A stretch of 64,000 nt of DNA from Halomonas ramblicola (GCF_030409215.1 NZ_JAUFPL010000027.1:80004-144003), one strand, 5' to 3'; positions 39,775 to 49,344 are shown, counted from the first letter of the stretch. Notes: generated by a model from the letters alone, not told the origin. Translations and numbers: made by a program.

Positions 39775-40959
39775 TCAGCCGCGCCGGTCGCGCCCGGCGG
39801 CGGCCTCTCCCTCGCTGCCGCGCTGCAGGCGGTCGATGGCCTGACCGCCCCGGCCGGCCAGGGCCGCCAGCCGATCGATCTGGTCATCCAGCCGTGGCAG
39901 GGCCTCGCGGCGATAGCGGGACAGGTCGTCGATCGCCGCCATCACCTCGCCGAAGGCCTGTTCCAGGGCCTGCATGTCGAGCATCGCCGACGACGCACGC
40001 TGATGGATGTCCACGCCCTGCTGGCGCAGCGCCCGGGCGGCTCCGCCGATCATCTCCGAGGTGGTGGCGTCGAGCGCCTCGACGCGATCCAATACCAGTC
40101 GCTGGTTGGCGATGGCCAGAGCCACGGTTACCGCCACGGTCAATGCCGAGACGGTGACGTTGATGGCGCGGTCGACACCACGCATCAGCTCGCGGTTGTT
40201 GCGGATGATCACCTCCAGCGCCAATACACCCTGCTGGCTCACCGCCAGCTGCTGCTGCAGGTCGACGATGCGCTGGCGCAGCGGAAACAGCAGCTCCTCC
40301 TCGAGAAAGCGCCGCTGGGGGTCTTGCTCATCGCGGCGAGCGATGGCGGCCTGCAGACGCTCGTCGATCAGCCGCCCCAGGGCGACCTGACGCTCCAGCT
40401 GGCCGAGGCTCTCGCGCAGGGACTGCTGATCGTCGCCCAGGGTGAGGTTGTCGCGATGCAGCATGTCGTACCCCCCTTCCAGGTCGGCGATGATCGCATC
40501 CAGCGCCTGCTGGGCCGTCTCGAACTTGCGGAAGTAGCGCTGCAGGCGACTGCCGGCGCCCGGGATCCGGGCCAGCACCCGATCCAGCGGGCCCGGCGAC
40601 AGGCGGTGTCGGGACGGGTCCAGCTCCTGCATCCGGCCGCGCAGGTCGACCAGGGCCCTGGCCACGGGGCCGCCTTCATCCCCGTGGTGGGCCAGCTGGC
40701 GCAGCGGGTTCTGCAGCATGGCGCTCTGGTGGGCGGCCTGCTGCTGCAGCGCCAACCCCAGCTCATCGATGGCGCGTCGCTGGTGCGCCCGGGCGTCCGC
40801 ATCGCCGCCGGCGACCAGCTCGTCGACGAAGGCATCGGCCTGGGCCGCCAGCGACGGGTCGTCTGCGCCGCCGTCCGACGCGCTCCCGCCCAACTGGCGA
40901 GCGATCTCCTCCACCGGGGGCAGCGACAGGCGGGGGCCGCATTCGGGTTGCTGGGACAT
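39775..40959 (-). CDS. TelA-family protein (toxic anion resistance)
   Basis: A 394-residue soluble, mostly helical protein of the TelA family, linked to tellurite and other stress resistance by unknown means. Typical segments: QRYFRKFETAQQALDAIIADLEGGYDML, a highly charged coiled region, and VSALTVAVTVALAIANQRLVLD. The start at 40959 is supported by GAGAGGTG. It is the last gene of a set with the XpaC-like protein (45 bases upstream) and a small membrane protein. Confidence 0.88.
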   Translation of the reverse strand: MSQQPECGPRLSLPPVEEIARQLGGSASDGGADDPSLAAQADAFVDELVAGGDADARAHQRRAIDELGLALQQQAAHQSAMLQNPLRQLAHHGDEGGPVARALVDLRGRMQELDPSRHRLSPGPLDRVLARIPGAGSRLQRYFRKFETAQQALDAIIADLEGGYDMLHRDNLTLGDDQQSLRESLGQLERQVALGRLIDERLQAAIARRDEQDPQRRFLEEELLFPLRQRIVDLQQQLAVSQQGVLALEVIIRNNRELMRGVDRAINVTVSALTVAVTVALAIANQRLVLDRVEALDATTSEMIGGAARALRQQGVDIHQRASSAMLDMQALEQAFGEVMAAIDDLSRYRREALPRLDDQIDRLAALAGRGGQAIDRLQRGSEGEAAAGRDRRG

Positions 40960-41004
40960 GGGCACCTCTCGAAGGATCGGGTCTGGGCGAGTGAAGGGCC
41001 GACC

Positions 41005-41949
41005 TCAGGGCTTGCCACGCCCGTAGCGATCGGCACCTGAGACGAAGCGGCGCAGCTCCTCCAGCGCCCGCTCGGAGGTGACCGAGGCCTGGGGGCGGCC
41101 GGTCTCGATGCGCGCCAGGGACACGGCCGTGTCGTCGAGGACGGTCAACGCCGACTCGTTGCGCGCGGCCAGCTCGCGCAGCCGGCGCTCGGTCTCCTCG
41201 AGCAGTTCCAGCCGCCGCACCAGGGCGGCACGCTCCTCCGCCCCCAGCTGCCGACCCTCGCGACTCAGGCGACGCCGCACGAAGTCACCGTCCACGTTCG
41301 CCACCCCGCGGGCCTGAGAGGCCATGGCATCGAGGGAATCCACCACCCCGCGACAGACCTCGACCACCAGCCCGCGGGCGCGGGCGAAGGCCAGCTCGCC
41401 GCTGTCGAAGCGGCTCCCCAGCACGTCCAGCACATGGCGGTAACGACTGTAGACGCGGTCGGCCTGGACCGCCAGGTCGGGGCGCCGCGCGTCGATCAAC
41501 CCCTGCTTGGCCCGGCAGAGGGCCAGCACCAGGTCGTCGGCATCCGCCGGTGGCCGTGCCGGGTCGAGCACCGCCAGCTCGGCCTCGTGGGCGTCGCGCT
41601 GCTGCTGCGCGCGGCATCGAGCGGCCTCGGCCGCCAGCCCCGCCTGCCGGCGCTTCTCGCGCCGCCGAGCGAGCCAACCGCGCAGGCGACGCTCCAGCGG
41701 CAGCGCCACCGGAATCGCCACCAGCCCCGCGAGCCAGCCCGCCAGGGTCGGCCCGAAGCCGCCCCACAGCGAGGTCAGCCACAGCAGCAGGCTGATGAAG
41801 GGCACCACCAGGGCATAACGCAGGATGACCTGCAGGCGGCCGGGCGGCTCGGCCGGCACGGCCAGGCGCGGATTGGCCAGCCCCACCAGCAGCCACGGCA
41901 GGCAGGTCAGGAAGAGGCCATAGGAGAATCCCTGCAGAAATCCCAGCAT
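41005..41949 (-). CDS. XpaC-like 5-bromo-4-chloroindolyl phosphate hydrolysis family protein
   Basis: A 314-residue protein with an N-terminal membrane region (two or three helices in residues 5-85, e.g. LLVGLANPRLAV and YALVVPFISLLLWL) and a long Arg/Glu/Ala-rich coiled-coil C-terminal part. XpaC genes commonly precede telA, as here. Despite the historical name, it has no recognisable phosphatase motif. It may act as a scaffold with TelA at the membrane. Confidence 0.8.
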   Translation of the reverse strand: MLGFLQGFSYGLFLTCLPWLLVGLANPRLAVPAEPPGRLQVILRYALVVPFISLLLWLTSLWGGFGPTLAGWLAGLVAIPVALPLERRLRGWLARRREKRRQAGLAAEAARCRAQQQRDAHEAELAVLDPARPPADADDLVLALCRAKQGLIDARRPDLAVQADRVYSRYRHVLDVLGSRFDSGELAFARARGLVVEVCRGVVDSLDAMASQARGVANVDGDFVRRRLSREGRQLGAEERAALVRRLELLEETERRLRELAARNESALTVLDDTAVSLARIETGRPQASVTSERALEELRRFVSGADRYGRGKP

Positions 41950-41994
41950 GGGCCGACCATCCTTTATCCGTCAAAACAAATGCATTGCAGGCTG

Positions 41995-42171
41995 CTAGAG
42001 CAGCAGGCTGAGGACCAGGGCCGCGCCGCCCACCAGCAGGGCGATGATCACCGCGGCGTCGACCAGGCGGTCGAGCCAGCGGTCGAAGCGCAGGCCCAGC
42101 GGGGCACGGGGTGCCCGACGACGGGTGGCCCCGCGGCGACGCGGGCCGCGGGCCGAGTTGAGGAAGGACAT
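41995..42171 (-). CDS. Small membrane protein upstream of XpaC/TelA
   Basis: A 58-residue frame: a basic N-terminal half (Arg-rich, residues 9-32) and one C-terminal membrane helix ([20 protein letters not shown]). It ends 45 bases before the XpaC-like gene on the same strand. I see no strong ribosome-binding site, but the amphipathic basic-plus-helix design and codon use support it as a real gene. The family is not recognised. It likely belongs to the TelA operon. Confidence 0.55.
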   Translation of the reverse strand: MSFLNSARGPRRRGATRRRAPRAPLGLRFDRWLDRLVDAAVIIALLVGGAALVLSLLL

Positions 42172-42320
42172 GGCGGAAGTCCGCTTTCACCACTTTCCCT
42201 GAGCTTACGACCTGGGCGGTGGCGAGGCCAGCGGTCGCGTCATCCCTGGGGATTGCATTCCGCCCCGGTCGCCCCGATGCTGTGAATATTCAGCAGGCTA
42301 ACGACTTTCCCGGAGCGTCC

Positions 42321-43313
42321 ATGTCCCGTCTCGCCGACACGTCCCTCTCCGTCCTCGACCTGGCCCCCATCCGCGAGGGCGGTAGCGCCGCCGACAGCTT
42401 CCGCGAGAGCGTCGAACTGGCCCGGCTCACCGAACGGCTGGGCTTCACCCGCTTCTGGCTGGCCGAGCACCACGGCATCGAGGGCATCGCCAGCGCCGCC
42501 ACCGCCGTGCTGATCGGCCACGTGGCCGGCGCCACGCAGCGCATCCGGGTCGGCAGCGGCGGCATCATGCTGCCCAACCACCCCCCGCTGGTGATCGCCG
42601 AGCAGTTCGGCACCCTGGAGGCGCTCCATCCGGGGCGCATCGACCTGGGCCTGGGCCGCGCCCCGGGCTCCGACGGCGCCACCATGGCCGCCCTGCGCCG
42701 CGATCCCTACGCCGGGGTCGACGACTTCCCCCAGCGCCTCGAGGAACTGCAGGGCTTCCTCGGCGAGCCGCGCCCCGGCCAGCGGGTACGGGCGGTGCCG
42801 GGCCAGGGCTCGCGGGTGCCGATCTGGCTGCTGGGTTCCAGCGGCTACAGCGCCCAGCTCGCCGCGCGGCTGGGCCTGCCCTTCGCCTTCGCCGCCCAGT
42901 TCGCCCCCGGCTACCTGCACGAGGCGCTGCGGCTCTATCGTGACAACTTCCGGCCCTCGGAGATCCTGGAGCGCCCCCATGCCATGGTCGGCCTGCCGGT
43001 GATCGCCGCCGAGAGCGATGCCCTGGCCGACTACCTGGCCACGACGAGCCGCCAGAAGTTCCTGGGCATGATCCGCGGCAGGCGCACCTGCGCCAAGCCA
43101 CCGGTGGAACACCTCGAGATGACGCCCATGGAAGAGGTCCAGCTGCAGCAGTTCCTCGGCGAGGCGATCGTCGGCGGTCCCGACACCGTGCGCGAGGGGC
43201 TCGAACGCTTCCTGGAACGCACCGGCGCCGACGAGCTGATGCTCAACACCGACGTCTACGCCCTGGAGGACCGCCTGGCCAGCTACGAAATCGTCGCCGA
43301 GGTGTGGCGATGA
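42321..43313 (+). CDS. LLM-class flavin-dependent oxidoreductase
   Basis: A 330-residue luciferase-like monooxygenase fold protein of the MsnO8-type group. It shows [67 protein letters not shown], the FMN-binding loops. The substrate is not readable. The ATG at 42321 follows CGGAG. It is divergent from the TelA operon across a 149-base gap. Confidence 0.9.
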   Translation: MSRLADTSLSVLDLAPIREGGSAADSFRESVELARLTERLGFTRFWLAEHHGIEGIASAATAVLIGHVAGATQRIRVGSGGIMLPNHPPLVIAEQFGTLEALHPGRIDLGLGRAPGSDGATMAALRRDPYAGVDDFPQRLEELQGFLGEPRPGQRVRAVPGQGSRVPIWLLGSSGYSAQLAARLGLPFAFAAQFAPGYLHEALRLYRDNFRPSEILERPHAMVGLPVIAAESDALADYLATTSRQKFLGMIRGRRTCAKPPVEHLEMTPMEEVQLQQFLGEAIVGGPDTVREGLERFLERTGADELMLNTDVYALEDRLASYEIVAEVWR

Positions 43314-43457
43314 GCGACGCGAGCCGGCTGGTGGGTGACGGCCTGGCGCTGTGGCGTCTGGTCGCAGCCTGACCCATCATCGGAACGAAGCGCCCCACCC
43401 GCTTTCCAAGGAGCAGTCCTTCACCCGGCGCCGGCCGCCGCCCGACAGGAGAGATCG

Positions 43458-43859
43458 ATGCCCGATTCCCGAGGCCCCCACCAGGATCCCCGCCACAACG
43501 CCGCCTGGCAGGCCGCGCGGCAGTGGCAGCAGCGCGCCCGCCAGCCGCAGGGCGGTGGCCTGCTCGGCAGCTTGAAGATGCTGCTCGCCTGGCTACTGTT
43601 CGGCACCCTGATGATCGTCGCCCTGGTGTTCGGCCTGGTCTTCCTGTTGCTCGGCTGGGCGCTGATGCCGCTGCTGCGCTACCGGCTGAAGAAGCGCATG
43701 GAGCAGATGCGCGCCGACCAGGCCCAGGACGTGGGCGGCGGCTACCACCACCGCGAGCCCCCCTCCCCCGGCGGCACGGGCCGCGACCAGCGGGTGCTGG
43801 AGGGGGACTACGAGATCAAGCCGGACGATCCAGCGCGCGGTCGCGACGGAGACTCCTGA
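43458..43859 (+). CDS. Small membrane protein, unknown
   Basis: A 133-residue protein with a basic, Gln/Arg-rich N-terminus and a membrane hairpin in the middle (LLAWLLFGTLMIVALVFGLVFLLLGWALMPLL, given here as two helices about residues 43-72), then a hydrophilic tail rich in Asp and Arg with GDYEIKP. AGGAGAG precedes the ATG. I do not recognise a function. Confidence 0.65.
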   Translation: MPDSRGPHQDPRHNAAWQAARQWQQRARQPQGGGLLGSLKMLLAWLLFGTLMIVALVFGLVFLLLGWALMPLLRYRLKKRMEQMRADQAQDVGGGYHHREPPSPGGTGRDQRVLEGDYEIKPDDPARGRDGDS

Positions 43860-43944
43860 GGGAGAGAGTAAGAAAACACCGTTTTGCAACTTCCGTCCGG
43901 GCCGGTTATGCTCCGTGGGGCAACTTCGAACAGGGACCTCTTCG

Positions 43945-44208
43945 ATGAACGGAAGCAACATGCGAACACTGTCTATCGGCCTGCTGGCCGGCCTGCTGAC
44001 CCTGGGACTCACCGGCTGTGGCACCACCACCGGAGAACGCGCGCTGAGTGGTGCCGGCCTGGGAGCGGCCGTCGGCGGCGGCGCCGCGGCCATGACCGGT
44101 GGCAGCATCTCCCGGGGAGCGGTGATCGGCGGGGGCCTGGGCGCCGCCGCCGGGGCGGCCACCGACCGGGACGACATCGACCTGGGCCGGCGTCGTTACC
44201 GCTACTGA
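43945..44208 (+). CDS. Glycine-zipper lipoprotein
   Basis: An 87-residue exported lipoprotein: signal peptide with lipobox LGLTGC, then a glycine-zipper region (AGLGAAVGGGAAAMTGG and AVIGGGLGAAAGAAT) and a basic tail. Similar proteins sit in the outer membrane and help envelope stability, but the exact role is unknown. Two in-frame ATGs (43945 and 43960) each have a purine-rich site; the second gives the shorter, standard signal peptide. Confidence 0.8.
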   Translation: MNGSNMRTLSIGLLAGLLTLGLTGCGTTTGERALSGAGLGAAVGGGAAAMTGGSISRGAVIGGGLGAAAGAATDRDDIDLGRRRYRY

Positions 44209-44223
44209 CCCCCGCCTCCCCAC

Positions 44224-44259
44224 CGACGATGCCGGGCCCGATTGGGCCTGGCATCGTCG
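44224..44259 (+). terminator. Terminator after glycine-zipper gene
   Basis: CGACGATGCC ... GGCATCGTCG with inner GGCCC/GGGCC pairs makes a long stem just 16 bases after the stop, followed by TTT. It also lies just past the stop of the convergent YbaK-like gene and may serve both. Confidence 0.85.
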
Positions 44260-44283
44260 TTTCCGGCAATCCACTAGCCTGCC

Positions 44284-44739
44284 TTACATCGCCACTTCCA
44301 CCGGTTTCACGAGCCGGTCGAACACACTGTAGGCGAGCTGCATGACCTCGCGATGGCTGCCGGCATTGAAGGAGATGAGGTCGGCCTCGGCCAGGTGCGG
44401 CGAGACGAAGACCTCCAGCTCGAAGAGGTTGCCGAAGGGCGGCATCGCGCCGGGCTCGCAACCGGGGAAACGATCCTGGAAGTCCGCCTCCTGGGCCAGC
44501 TCGACGGACTGGGCACCCACGGAATGGGCCAGCCGCTGGGGGTCGACGCGATCGGTGGCCGGCAGGACCGTCAGGGCGAGACGACCATCGATCTCGACCA
44601 TGACGCACTTGGCGAAATGCCGGCCGGGCACGTGGGCCGCCTCGGCAACCTCCTGGGCGGTATAGGCCGGAGAGTGCTGCTGTATGACGTATTTCACGCC
44701 GTTATCATCGAGAAAGCGTGTGACGCGTTCCATGGACAT
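44284..44739 (-). CDS. YbaK/ProX-type aminoacyl-tRNA deacylase
   Basis: A 151-residue protein of the YbaK/ProX family, which hydrolyses mischarged aminoacyl-tRNAs in trans. Segments seen: VIQQHSPAYTAQEVAEAAHVPG, FAKCVMVEIDGRLALTVLPA with the conserved Lys, and GAMPPFGNLFELEVFVSPHL. YeaK-type proteins have this GxxPPxG form; the amino acid handled is unknown. GGGAGGATC precedes the ATG at 44739. Confidence 0.85.
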   Translation of the reverse strand: MSMERVTRFLDDNGVKYVIQQHSPAYTAQEVAEAAHVPGRHFAKCVMVEIDGRLALTVLPATDRVDPQRLAHSVGAQSVELAQEADFQDRFPGCEPGAMPPFGNLFELEVFVSPHLAEADLISFNAGSHREVMQLAYSVFDRLVKPVEVAM

Positions 44740-44847
44740 GGGAATGATCCTCCCGAGGGTCGTTCAAGGGGCCTATCGATAAGCCTAGTCAGCGTCGCCG
44801 ACGATTGGGAGGCCGCCGTTATGACTGTTGCTGTCCGGCCACCACCC

Positions 44848-44880
44848 GGGAGGGCCCGCTGCGGCCATGGGGGCCCTCCC
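44848..44880 (-). terminator. Terminator at the end of the ben-cat operon
   Basis: GGGAGGGCCC - 13 bases - GGGCCCTCCC, a perfect 10-bp stem 5 bases after the stop of the last transporter gene. No T tract follows, but it is the only strong hairpin between this operon and the YbaK-like gene. Confidence 0.7.
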
Positions 44881-44885
44881 CGGCA

Positions 44886-46100
44886 TCACGACCTGGCATT
44901 CGCCGAGGAGGCCTCACGGCGTCCCGGCAGGGCAAAGGGGCGGTGCAGCAGTTGATAGGCCAGCGCGCCGACCACCACGCCCCAGAAGGCCGACCCCAGC
45001 CCCAGTAAGTTGATGCCCGAGGCGGTGGCGATGAAGGTGATCACCGAGGCCTCCAGGTGTTCCTTGTGGTCGGTGGCGGCGCTGAGATTGCCGGTGATGG
45101 CGCCGATCAGCGCCAGGCCGGCGAGCACGGCGACGAACTCGCCGGGCAGCGAGGTGAACAGCGCCACGATGGTGCCGGCGAAGCAGGCTCCTACCAGGTA
45201 GAAGAGGCCGTTGGCCACCCCGGCCACGTAGCGCCTGTCCGGATCCTCGTGGGCCTCCCGGCCGGTGCAGAGGGCGGCGGTGATGGCCGCCACCACGGTG
45301 GTGATGCCGCCGAAGCAGGCGGTGGCCAGGGAGGTCAGGCTGGCGGCGGTAATGATGGGCCTGGCCGGGGTGTCGTAGCCCGAGGTGCGCAGGATCGCCA
45401 TGCCCGGCAGGAACTGGCCGGTGAGGCTGACCAGCACCAGCGGGATGGCCAGGCTCAGGGTGGCGTGCCAGCTCCACTCCGGGCGAATGAACTGCGGCGC
45501 GGCGAGCTGCACGGAAACCCCATCCAGGCTGGCACCCTCCAGCACCACCGCCAGCACGACCCCGACGACCAACAGCAGGACCAGGCTGTAGCGCGGCGTC
45601 AGACGCTTGAAGGTCAGGTAGGCGACGAGCATGCCGATGGCCAGCGCCGGCACCGTTTCCAGCGCCGCGAATACCCCCACCCCGAACTGGAAGAGGATGC
45701 CGGCCATCATGGCGCTGGCGATGCCCGGCGGTATCGCCCGGACGATGCGATCGAAGGTGCCGGTGACGCCGATGAGGAAGAGGATGACCGCCGCGGTGAG
45801 GTAGGCGCCGATGGCCTCGTTCAGCGAAAGCCCGGGGAAGAGGGTGACCAGCAGCGCCGTGCCGGGCGCCGACCAGGCGGTGACCACCGGCACCCTCAGC
45901 CACAGGCTGAGCCCGATCCCCGAGACTGCGGCGCCCAGGGAGATCGCCCAGACCCAGGAGGTCATCATGACGTTGGAGATCTCGGCACTCTGGGCCGCCT
46001 GGAAGAAGATGGCCAGCGGGCCGGAGTAGGAGACCAGCACCGCCACGAAGCCGGCGGTGATCGCGGGTAGCGAGGCGTCCTTGAATAGCGACATGGTCAT
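44886..46100 (-). CDS. BenE-type benzoate transporter, second copy
   Basis: A 404-residue membrane protein of the BenE family (benzoate:H+ symport type), with about twelve helices. Typical are SYSGPLAIFFQAAQ, VVTAWSAPGTALLVTLFPG and SYGVTGTF-like GVTGTFDRIVRAIPPGIASAMMAGILFQFGVG. It follows the first BenE gene by 80 bases and is clearly different in sequence. It is the last gene of the operon. Two ATGs six bases apart (46100, 46094) could start it. It may import a related aromatic acid. Confidence 0.87.
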   Translation of the reverse strand: MTMSLFKDASLPAITAGFVAVLVSYSGPLAIFFQAAQSAEISNVMMTSWVWAISLGAAVSGIGLSLWLRVPVVTAWSAPGTALLVTLFPGLSLNEAIGAYLTAAVILFLIGVTGTFDRIVRAIPPGIASAMMAGILFQFGVGVFAALETVPALAIGMLVAYLTFKRLTPRYSLVLLLVVGVVLAVVLEGASLDGVSVQLAAPQFIRPEWSWHATLSLAIPLVLVSLTGQFLPGMAILRTSGYDTPARPIITAASLTSLATACFGGITTVVAAITAALCTGREAHEDPDRRYVAGVANGLFYLVGACFAGTIVALFTSLPGEFVAVLAGLALIGAITGNLSAATDHKEHLEASVITFIATASGINLLGLGSAFWGVVVGALAYQLLHRPFALPGRREASSANARS

Positions 46101-46180
46101 GGCCTGTGTCGGGGAGTGGCAAGATGAAAAAGGGCCCGGGCCGAGCCAGCCGCGGGCCAAGGAGGATATGGGGTAGCCGA

Positions 46181-47434
46181 TCAGCGGGCCGTAACGTCGG
46201 CTTTGCGACGCCCGGGCGACGCGACGCTGAACTCGAAGTCCTTGAACTCGACGAGCATCGAGATCGCGACGCCCAGCACCAGCGCCCAGAAGGAGGCGCC
46301 GATGCCGAAGATCTCCACACCCGAGACGGCGATCAGGAAGGAGAACATCGCGCCCACCTCATGCTTGCCGGAAAAGGTGATGTGCATCGCGGAGCCGATC
46401 ACCCGCAACAGCGCCAGCCCGGCGATGATGGCGATGAAGTAGCTCGGCATGGCCTCGATCAGGCTGAACACGAAGCCATAGAAGGGCGCCGCCACGACGA
46501 AGATGATGCCGACGATGACCGCGGCGACCCAGCGCTTGTCATGGCTGCCGGCTTCCGGCCCCGAGCAGATGCCGGTCATCGGCGCGGCGATGCAGGTGCT
46601 GTGCAGGTTGAAGAAGGCCGAGAGCATGGTCCCGATGCCACCCAGCGCGGTGATGGCGTTGGCGGGCGCCTCCTGGTAGCCCATCCCCTTGACCAGCCCC
46701 ACCCCGGCGGGGGTCTCCATGCCCACCAGGATCAGCGCCAGGGGCAGGCCATAGGCCAGGAAGGCCTCGAGCGTGAAACTCGGCATGATGAATTCGGGAA
46801 GCCGGAACGAGAACGCCACGCTGGAGAAGTCGGCGCCGGAGATCGCCATATAGCCCACCCCCACCAGCAGGGTGACCACCAGCGGCGGCACCCGGCGCAG
46901 GTAGCGCGCGGCGAAGAAGAAGGAGAGGATCATCACCGCCGCCGGCAGCAGGGCGTTCTGCAGCGGCATCACCATGTTGGTGCCGAACTTGAGCAGCACG
47001 CCTGCCACCATGCCCATGACGATGGGCATCGGCATCAGCCGCATGACCAGGCTCATCCAGCCCGCCAGGCCAACGACCAGCGCTATGGCCCCGGCGATCA
47101 GCGTCGCGCCCAGGGCCTCGTTGAGCCCCACGATGGGAATGATCGCGGCGAACAGCAGCGCGCCGGGGATGGAGTTGGCCATCGGCAGGGGCAGGCGATA
47201 GTAGGCCGGGAGGAAGAGCCCGAACAGGCCGTTGATCAACAGGTAGCTGATGACCCACAGCAGGGTGAATTCCTGGGGGAGGCCGGCGGCGGTGCCGGCG
47301 CCGATATGGATGATGCCGGCGCTGAGGCCGAAGATGCCGGCGACCAGGCCGGCGCTCAGGTTGTCGGCGTTGAGGTCACGAAGGAAGTCACGGGGCGCCG
47401 ACGCGAGGCCGACGCCTTTCTCGAGATGTTTCAT
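46181..47434 (-). CDS. benE: BenE-family transporter, first copy
   Basis: A 417-residue membrane protein related to BenE. It starts with a soluble leader (residues 1-22) and then helices including VAGIFGLSAGIIHIGAG, YYRLPLPMANSIPGALLFAAIIP and GMVAGVLLKFGTN. It shares the overall BenE layout with the next gene but diverges from it widely. GGAG lies before the ATG at 47434. It is 61 bases downstream of benD. The precise substrate of each copy is not readable; benzoate is likely for at least one. Confidence 0.8.
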   Translation of the reverse strand: MKHLEKGVGLASAPRDFLRDLNADNLSAGLVAGIFGLSAGIIHIGAGTAAGLPQEFTLLWVISYLLINGLFGLFLPAYYRLPLPMANSIPGALLFAAIIPIVGLNEALGATLIAGAIALVVGLAGWMSLVMRLMPMPIVMGMVAGVLLKFGTNMVMPLQNALLPAAVMILSFFFAARYLRRVPPLVVTLLVGVGYMAISGADFSSVAFSFRLPEFIMPSFTLEAFLAYGLPLALILVGMETPAGVGLVKGMGYQEAPANAITALGGIGTMLSAFFNLHSTCIAAPMTGICSGPEAGSHDKRWVAAVIVGIIFVVAAPFYGFVFSLIEAMPSYFIAIIAGLALLRVIGSAMHITFSGKHEVGAMFSFLIAVSGVEIFGIGASFWALVLGVAISMLVEFKDFEFSVASPGRRKADVTAR

Positions 47435-47495
47435 GCTGTGCTCCAGGGGATTTGTTGTCGTTGCTGTCGAGAAGGCACGGGGTTGTTGACTGGGG

Positions 47496-48296
47496 CTAGC
47501 CCAGATCGCCGCCGGCCACCGGCAATACACTGCCGGTGATGTAGCTGGCCTCACTGGAGGCCAGGAACAGGATCGGCGCGACCATCTCGTCCAGGGTGCC
47601 GTAGCGGCCCATCAGGCAGCTCTCCCTGGTCTGGTCGATATGCGCCTGGAACCAGGCCTGCTCCTGCTCGTTGCGGGGTTCCGGCGTGCCCCGGGAGATG
47701 CGCCGCGGCGGCGCCTCGGTACCCCCGGGCGCCGTGGCCACCACGCGGATGCCGTGCTCGGCGACCTCGAAGGCCAGCGATGCGGTCATGGCGTTGACGC
47801 CGCCCTTGGCCGCCGAGTAGGGAATCCGGTGGATGCCGCGGGTCGCCGCCGACGAGACATTGACGATGACGCCACTGCCCTGCTCCACCATGCTCGGCAG
47901 CGCGGCCCGGCTGCACCACAGCGTCGGCATCAGCGAACGGGTGATCTCGGCCGAGATTTCGGCGTCGCTGAACTCGGTGAACGGCTTGAAGTTGATCGCC
48001 CCGCCCACGTTGTTGATCAGGATGTCGAGCCGACCGAAATGCTCGACGGTGCGTGTCATCACGTCCGCGGCGCCTTCCCAGGTCTCCAGGTCGGCCTGCA
48101 GTGCGATGGCCTCCACGCCCTGCTCGCGCAGCCCCGCCACCACCTCGTGAATGACGTCGGCGCGGTCCACCAGGGCCAGGCGGGCGCCTTCGGCGGCGGC
48201 GCGCTCGGCGACGCGCCGGCCGATGCCCTGGGCGGCGCCGGTGATGACCATGACCCGATCCTGGAAACGCGGGCCGTCGAAGCGTTGTGCGTTCAT
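47496..48296 (-). CDS. benD: cis-1,2-dihydroxybenzoate dehydrogenase
   Basis: A 266-residue short-chain dehydrogenase that oxidises benzoate cis-diol to catechol with loss of CO2 and reduction of NAD+. The nucleotide loop is VITGAAQGIGRRVAERA, NNVGG is the central motif, and Ser with YSAAKGG forms the catalytic site. The ATG overlaps the benC stop as ATGA, so translation is coupled. Position within benABCD makes the assignment firm. Confidence 0.94.
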   Translation of the reverse strand: MNAQRFDGPRFQDRVMVITGAAQGIGRRVAERAAAEGARLALVDRADVIHEVVAGLREQGVEAIALQADLETWEGAADVMTRTVEHFGRLDILINNVGGAINFKPFTEFSDAEISAEITRSLMPTLWCSRAALPSMVEQGSGVIVNVSSAATRGIHRIPYSAAKGGVNAMTASLAFEVAEHGIRVVATAPGGTEAPPRRISRGTPEPRNEQEQAWFQAHIDQTRESCLMGRYGTLDEMVAPILFLASSEASYITGSVLPVAGGDLG

Positions 48297-49321
48297 GCGG
48301 CCTCCCCGGGTATCTGGTTGGGGGTGAACTTCTCGTAGTGGAAGCTCTGCGGCACGATGCCCTCGGCATCGAAGTGCTTGAGCACGGCGTCGACCATGGG
48401 CGGTGGCCCGCACAGGTAGACATCGATATCGCCGTCGTGCATCACCTCGGCATCCATGTGATGGGTGACGTAGCCCTTGCGCGGATGGTCGCTCGCCTCG
48501 TCCACCACCACGGTGCTGTAGGTGAAGCTGGGCAGCGCCTCGGCGAAGCCGTCCAGGGCATCGGTCTTGACCAGGTGGTCGTCCTTGTTGACCCCGTAGA
48601 TCAGGTGGATCGGCGCGTCGCAGCCCTTCTGGACCAGCTGCTCGAGCATGGAGAGGAAGGGCGCCAGCCCGGTACCGCCGGCCAGCATCAGCACCGGACG
48701 GGTGATCTCGCGCAGGTAGAAGCTGCCCATCGGGCCGGTCAGGGCCAGGCGGTCGCCCACGGCGGCGCGCTCGGTCAGGTAGCCGCTCATCACCCCGCCC
48801 GGGATATTGCGGATCAGGAAGCTGGCCCGCTGCTCCCCCGGCAGCGAGCTGAAGGAGTAGGAGCGGTGCTCTTCGCTGCCCGGCACGTCGATATGGATGT
48901 ACTGGCCGGGCAGGAAGGCCAGGCCCTCCTCCTCGTCCAGGTCGACCACCAGCTCGATGCTGTCCTCGGAGAGTGGCTCGACCATGGCCACGGTGCCCTC
49001 GACCCTGCCCACCGCGGTCTTGCACAGGGTCGAGGCCACCGGCACCTGGATGACGCAGTCGGAAGACGGCACCATCTGGCATGTCAGCACCTGGCCCTCG
49101 GCGGCCTCCTCGTCGGAGAGCGCCTCGTCGATGTATTCGTCGCCCAGGTCGAAGTCGCCCTGCTCGCAGTGGCCCTTGCAGGTACCGCAAACGCCGTCGG
49201 AGCAGTCCATCGGCAGGTTGACCTTCTGCCGGTAGGCGGCATCGAGGACGGTCTCACCGTCCTTGCAGCCGATGAAGCGGGTCACCCCGTCTTCGAAGTT
49301 GAGGGCAATGGTATAGCTCAT
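48293..49321 (-). CDS. benC: Benzoate 1,2-dioxygenase reductase
   Basis: The 342-residue electron-transfer component passes electrons from NADH to the oxygenase. A plant-type 2Fe-2S domain at the N-terminus has CSDGVCGTCKGHC plus a later Cys (LTCQM); an FAD domain shows RSYSFSS; and an NAD-binding domain shows LAGGTGLAPFLSML and CGPPPMV. A GGAGGAG site precedes the ATG. It is 23 bases downstream of benB. Confidence 0.95.
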   Translation of the reverse strand: MSYTIALNFEDGVTRFIGCKDGETVLDAAYRQKVNLPMDCSDGVCGTCKGHCEQGDFDLGDEYIDEALSDEEAAEGQVLTCQMVPSSDCVIQVPVASTLCKTAVGRVEGTVAMVEPLSEDSIELVVDLDEEEGLAFLPGQYIHIDVPGSEEHRSYSFSSLPGEQRASFLIRNIPGGVMSGYLTERAAVGDRLALTGPMGSFYLREITRPVLMLAGGTGLAPFLSMLEQLVQKGCDAPIHLIYGVNKDDHLVKTDALDGFAEALPSFTYSTVVVDEASDHPRKGYVTHHMDAEVMHDGDIDVYLCGPPPMVDAVLKHFDAEGIVPQSFHYEKFTPNQIPGEAA

Positions 49322-49344
49322 GGTCGAATCTCCTCCCCCACCGG

